NCBI GenBank assembly: GCA_003456765.1
Contig: DMOT01000232.1
Location: 1-7,631, forward strand
Length of the DNA: 7,631 nt
From: Bacillota bacterium
GTDB taxonomy: Bacteria; Bacillota; DTU025
Reading direction: 5' to 3'
This document shows, piece after piece, positions 6,654 to 7,631 of this stretch (positions within the stretch are counted from its first letter, which is position 1; the number at the start of each line of letters is the position of its first letter). The notes under the pieces are model-generated. The model searched no databases, was not told the origin of the DNA, and saw only the letters and a program-made list of their open reading frames with translations. Made by a program: the position numbers and the translations under genes.

Positions 6654-6864
6654 TAGTAAGCAGTATTCTACATGAGGCTGAAAAATCCTACTGGTCTTCA
6701 AAATAAGATTGGGGAGTGCTTGAACCGGCCAGGCAAATCTGGCGCATGTTGGATATGAGGGTGGGTAGGAGAGAAGCACAGGGGACTGGCCGGGAGGTTT
6801 GATGAGAGTTGCCCTGTTATGCTCCACTCAATGGGATACTGCGATTTTTCGTTGTATCAGAACA

Positions 6865-6889
6865 AACACTACGACAATCTCGTAGTGTT
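6865..6889 (-). terminator. Perfect 10-bp hairpin downstream of the histone-deacetylase-family gene
   Basis: AACACTACGA and TCGTAGTGTT pair perfectly around a 5-nt loop. On the minus strand the stem runs into TGTTCTG, giving a partly U-rich tail, so it could terminate the upstream minus-strand gene, whose stop codon is about 140 nt before. The tail is imperfect and the stem only half GC, so this is a moderate call. Confidence 0.4.
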
Positions 6890-6970
6890 GCGTCCATCAA
6901 ACTGGCCATTGATGCCACGGGTGCTGTTTTGCTGTCTCACCATTCTGCCGAACAACAACTGCGAAGCCCG

Positions 6971-7010
6971 CCCTGCAATACCTGCTCGGCTGGAGCATGC
7001 TGTTGCAGGG
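6971..7010. repeat. Inverted repeat just past the histone-deacetylase-family stop codon
   Basis: CCCTGCAA (6971-6978) and TTGCAGGG (7003-7010) are perfect 8-bp arms around 24 nt that can itself fold through TGCTC/GAGCA. It begins about 18 nt after the minus-strand stop. Neither side has a U-tract, so it may stabilise the mRNA 3' end or act with the hairpin further downstream. Confidence 0.35.
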
Positions 7011-7028
7011 TAAAAAGGACTCAAAGAG

Positions 7029-7631
7029 TCAAGCCCCACGGCTCACCGCAAAGTCGTCGTTTTCGACATCCTGCAGGTAAACTTCGTCGAAGGCGCGACT
7101 CTCCTTTGCCACCTCAAACTGGCTGTGGGCGGTTGCTCTGCAATCGGCGCACGCTTGCCACGGTACCAGCATGGCAGCTATCTGAGCTGTCCTTCCGGTC
7201 GATGCATGGAGTGCATGAGAGAAGATGGCCCGCCATCCGCTGCATGAAGGGCACAATCTTATCTGTTCTCGCTGTTGCTCTGCGATGTTGTCGGTATCGT
7301 AGTAGATGCGGCGGCCGCGTTCGAAATACTTTCCGTCGCCGAAGAGGGCGCCGATGTCAGCTTCTCTGCGCGTAGCCCACATCTCCTGCAATGTGCCCGT
7401 GAGGCGGTGGATCTCCTCGGTCACTCCTCGCGGCTGTCTTGCCACGTCAGGATTCCAGTCCGGCTCGCGCACGGCTGAGTAATCGAGGCCGGCCAGTGCC
7501 AGAAGGATTCCTACATTCACGTAGGGCAGTGCGCCTTCGATGGAATATCCGCCTTCGAGGACCACTATGTCCGGTGCCAGAAGGTCGGTGAGCCGGGCGT
7601 AACCGTGGGCCGTGAAGTTCATATTGGTCAG
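7029..7631 (-). CDS. Histone-deacetylase-family protein (AcuC-like), C-terminal part with Cys-rich tail; runs off the window
   Basis: Only about 200 C-terminal codons are inside the window. The frame is open to the right edge and reads LTNMNFTAHGY, matching the interior of the deacetylase fold, so the internal Met at 7622 is not the start. Seen: VVLEGGYSIEGALPYV carries the conserved GGY whose tyrosine stabilises the reaction intermediate in zinc-dependent deacetylases. The metal-binding Asp/His residues would lie upstream, outside. Known: the family removes acetyl or other acyl groups from lysines or polyamines; AcuC relatives act on acetyl-CoA synthetase. After the fold comes a tail of about 90 residues with CPSC and, about 37 residues later, CADC, spaced like a zinc ribbon (inference), ending in a QDVENDD segment. 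Transcribed towards the sugar locus but separated by 569 bp, so probably unrelated in function. Exact substrate unknown. Confidence 0.85.
   Translation of the reverse strand: MTNMNFTAHGYARLTDLLAPDIVVLEGGYSIEGALPYVNVGILLALAGLDYSAVREPDWNPDVARQPRGVTEEIHRLTGTLQEMWATRREADIGALFGDGKYFERGRRIYYDTDNIAEQQREQIRLCPSCSGWRAIFSHALHASTGRTAQIAAMLVPWQACADCRATAHSQFEVAKESRAFDEVYLQDVENDDFAVSRGA

Larger units (their letters stand above)
6460..7028. other. Long gene-free interval between the LacI and histone-deacetylase-family genes
   Basis: About 570 bp with no convincing protein gene: open frames on both strands here are short, begin at weak starts or resemble nothing recognised. It holds two CG-centred near-palindromes near the regulator, a repeated ATTACTTAA (6587-6595 and 6635-6643), an 8-bp inverted repeat CCGGCCAG/CTGGCCGG (6725-6732 and 6786-6793), a perfect hairpin at 6865-6889, and CCCTGCAA/TTGCAGGG arms at 6971-7010. 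The best -10-like hexamer for the regulator gene is TAGAAT on the minus strand (6670-6665), without a good -35 partner. From 6672 to 6864 nothing else stands out. Confidence 0.6.

Noticed and set aside
6725..6793. CCGGCCAG/CTGGCCGG inverted repeat as possible mobile-element ends
   Set aside because: Arms contain self-complementary CCGG so pair easily by chance, only 53 bp lie between them, and no transposase or target duplication is visible.
6636..6827. Minus-strand frame of 63 codons upstream of the LacI gene
   Set aside because: GTG start without a ribosome site and a Pro-rich product resembling nothing known; it overlaps the candidate operator region.
6819..7013. Plus-strand frame of 64 codons in the long intergenic region
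   Set aside because: No good ribosome site at its ATG, no recognisable sequence, and it runs through two hairpins.
6809..7375. Plus-strand open frame of 188 codons
   Set aside because: Starts with TTG, lies mostly antisense to the histone-deacetylase-family gene and gives an Arg/Cys-rich product without recognisable features.

Overview
This window looks like a chromosomal segment from a moderately GC-rich bacterium, most likely in the Bacillota (Firmicutes), perhaps a deep clostridial or Limnochordia-like lineage. That placement is an inference from strong AAGGAGG/GGAGGTGA ribosome binding sites, a LacI/MalE/MalF/MalG sugar-uptake locus without its own ATPase, a secreted phosphodiester-glycosidase-family protein and an AcuC-like histone-deacetylase-family protein. 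No marker gene fixes the taxonomy.

Layout. A plus-strand gene (5-1144) encodes a secreted NAGPA/DUF2233-type phosphodiester glycosidase. It converges, across a 36-bp gap, on a minus-strand carbohydrate ABC-transporter locus. Read in the direction of transcription, that locus is: a LacI-type repressor (6459 to 5398), 169 bp of regulatory DNA, an extracellular sugar-binding protein (5228 to 3975), 216 bp holding a strong hairpin and a polypyrimidine tract, a MalF-type permease (3758 to 2646), and a MalG-type permease (2581 to 1181). Upstream of the repressor lie about 570 bp without a convincing gene but with several inverted repeats. Beyond that, running off the right edge, is the C-terminal part of a minus-strand histone-deacetylase-family gene (7631 to 7029).

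How the parts fit. The binding protein captures a sugar or oligosaccharide outside the membrane and the two permeases form the channel. Energy must come from an ATPase encoded elsewhere, such as a shared MsmX/UgpC-type subunit, because none is present here. The LacI protein probably represses the locus and perhaps itself. Two near-palindromes with a central CG lie upstream of its gene, and two other palindromes lie between it and the binding-protein gene. The neighbouring phosphodiester glycosidase could release sugars for this importer, but that link rests on proximity only.

The least ordinary feature is that both permeases are enlarged. The MalG-type subunit has about 150 extra residues, predicted to lie outside the membrane between the first and second transmembrane helices. 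The MalF-type subunit carries two extra hydrophobic segments in the middle of the protein. No CRISPR array, tRNA, rRNA, insertion sequence or defence system was seen.
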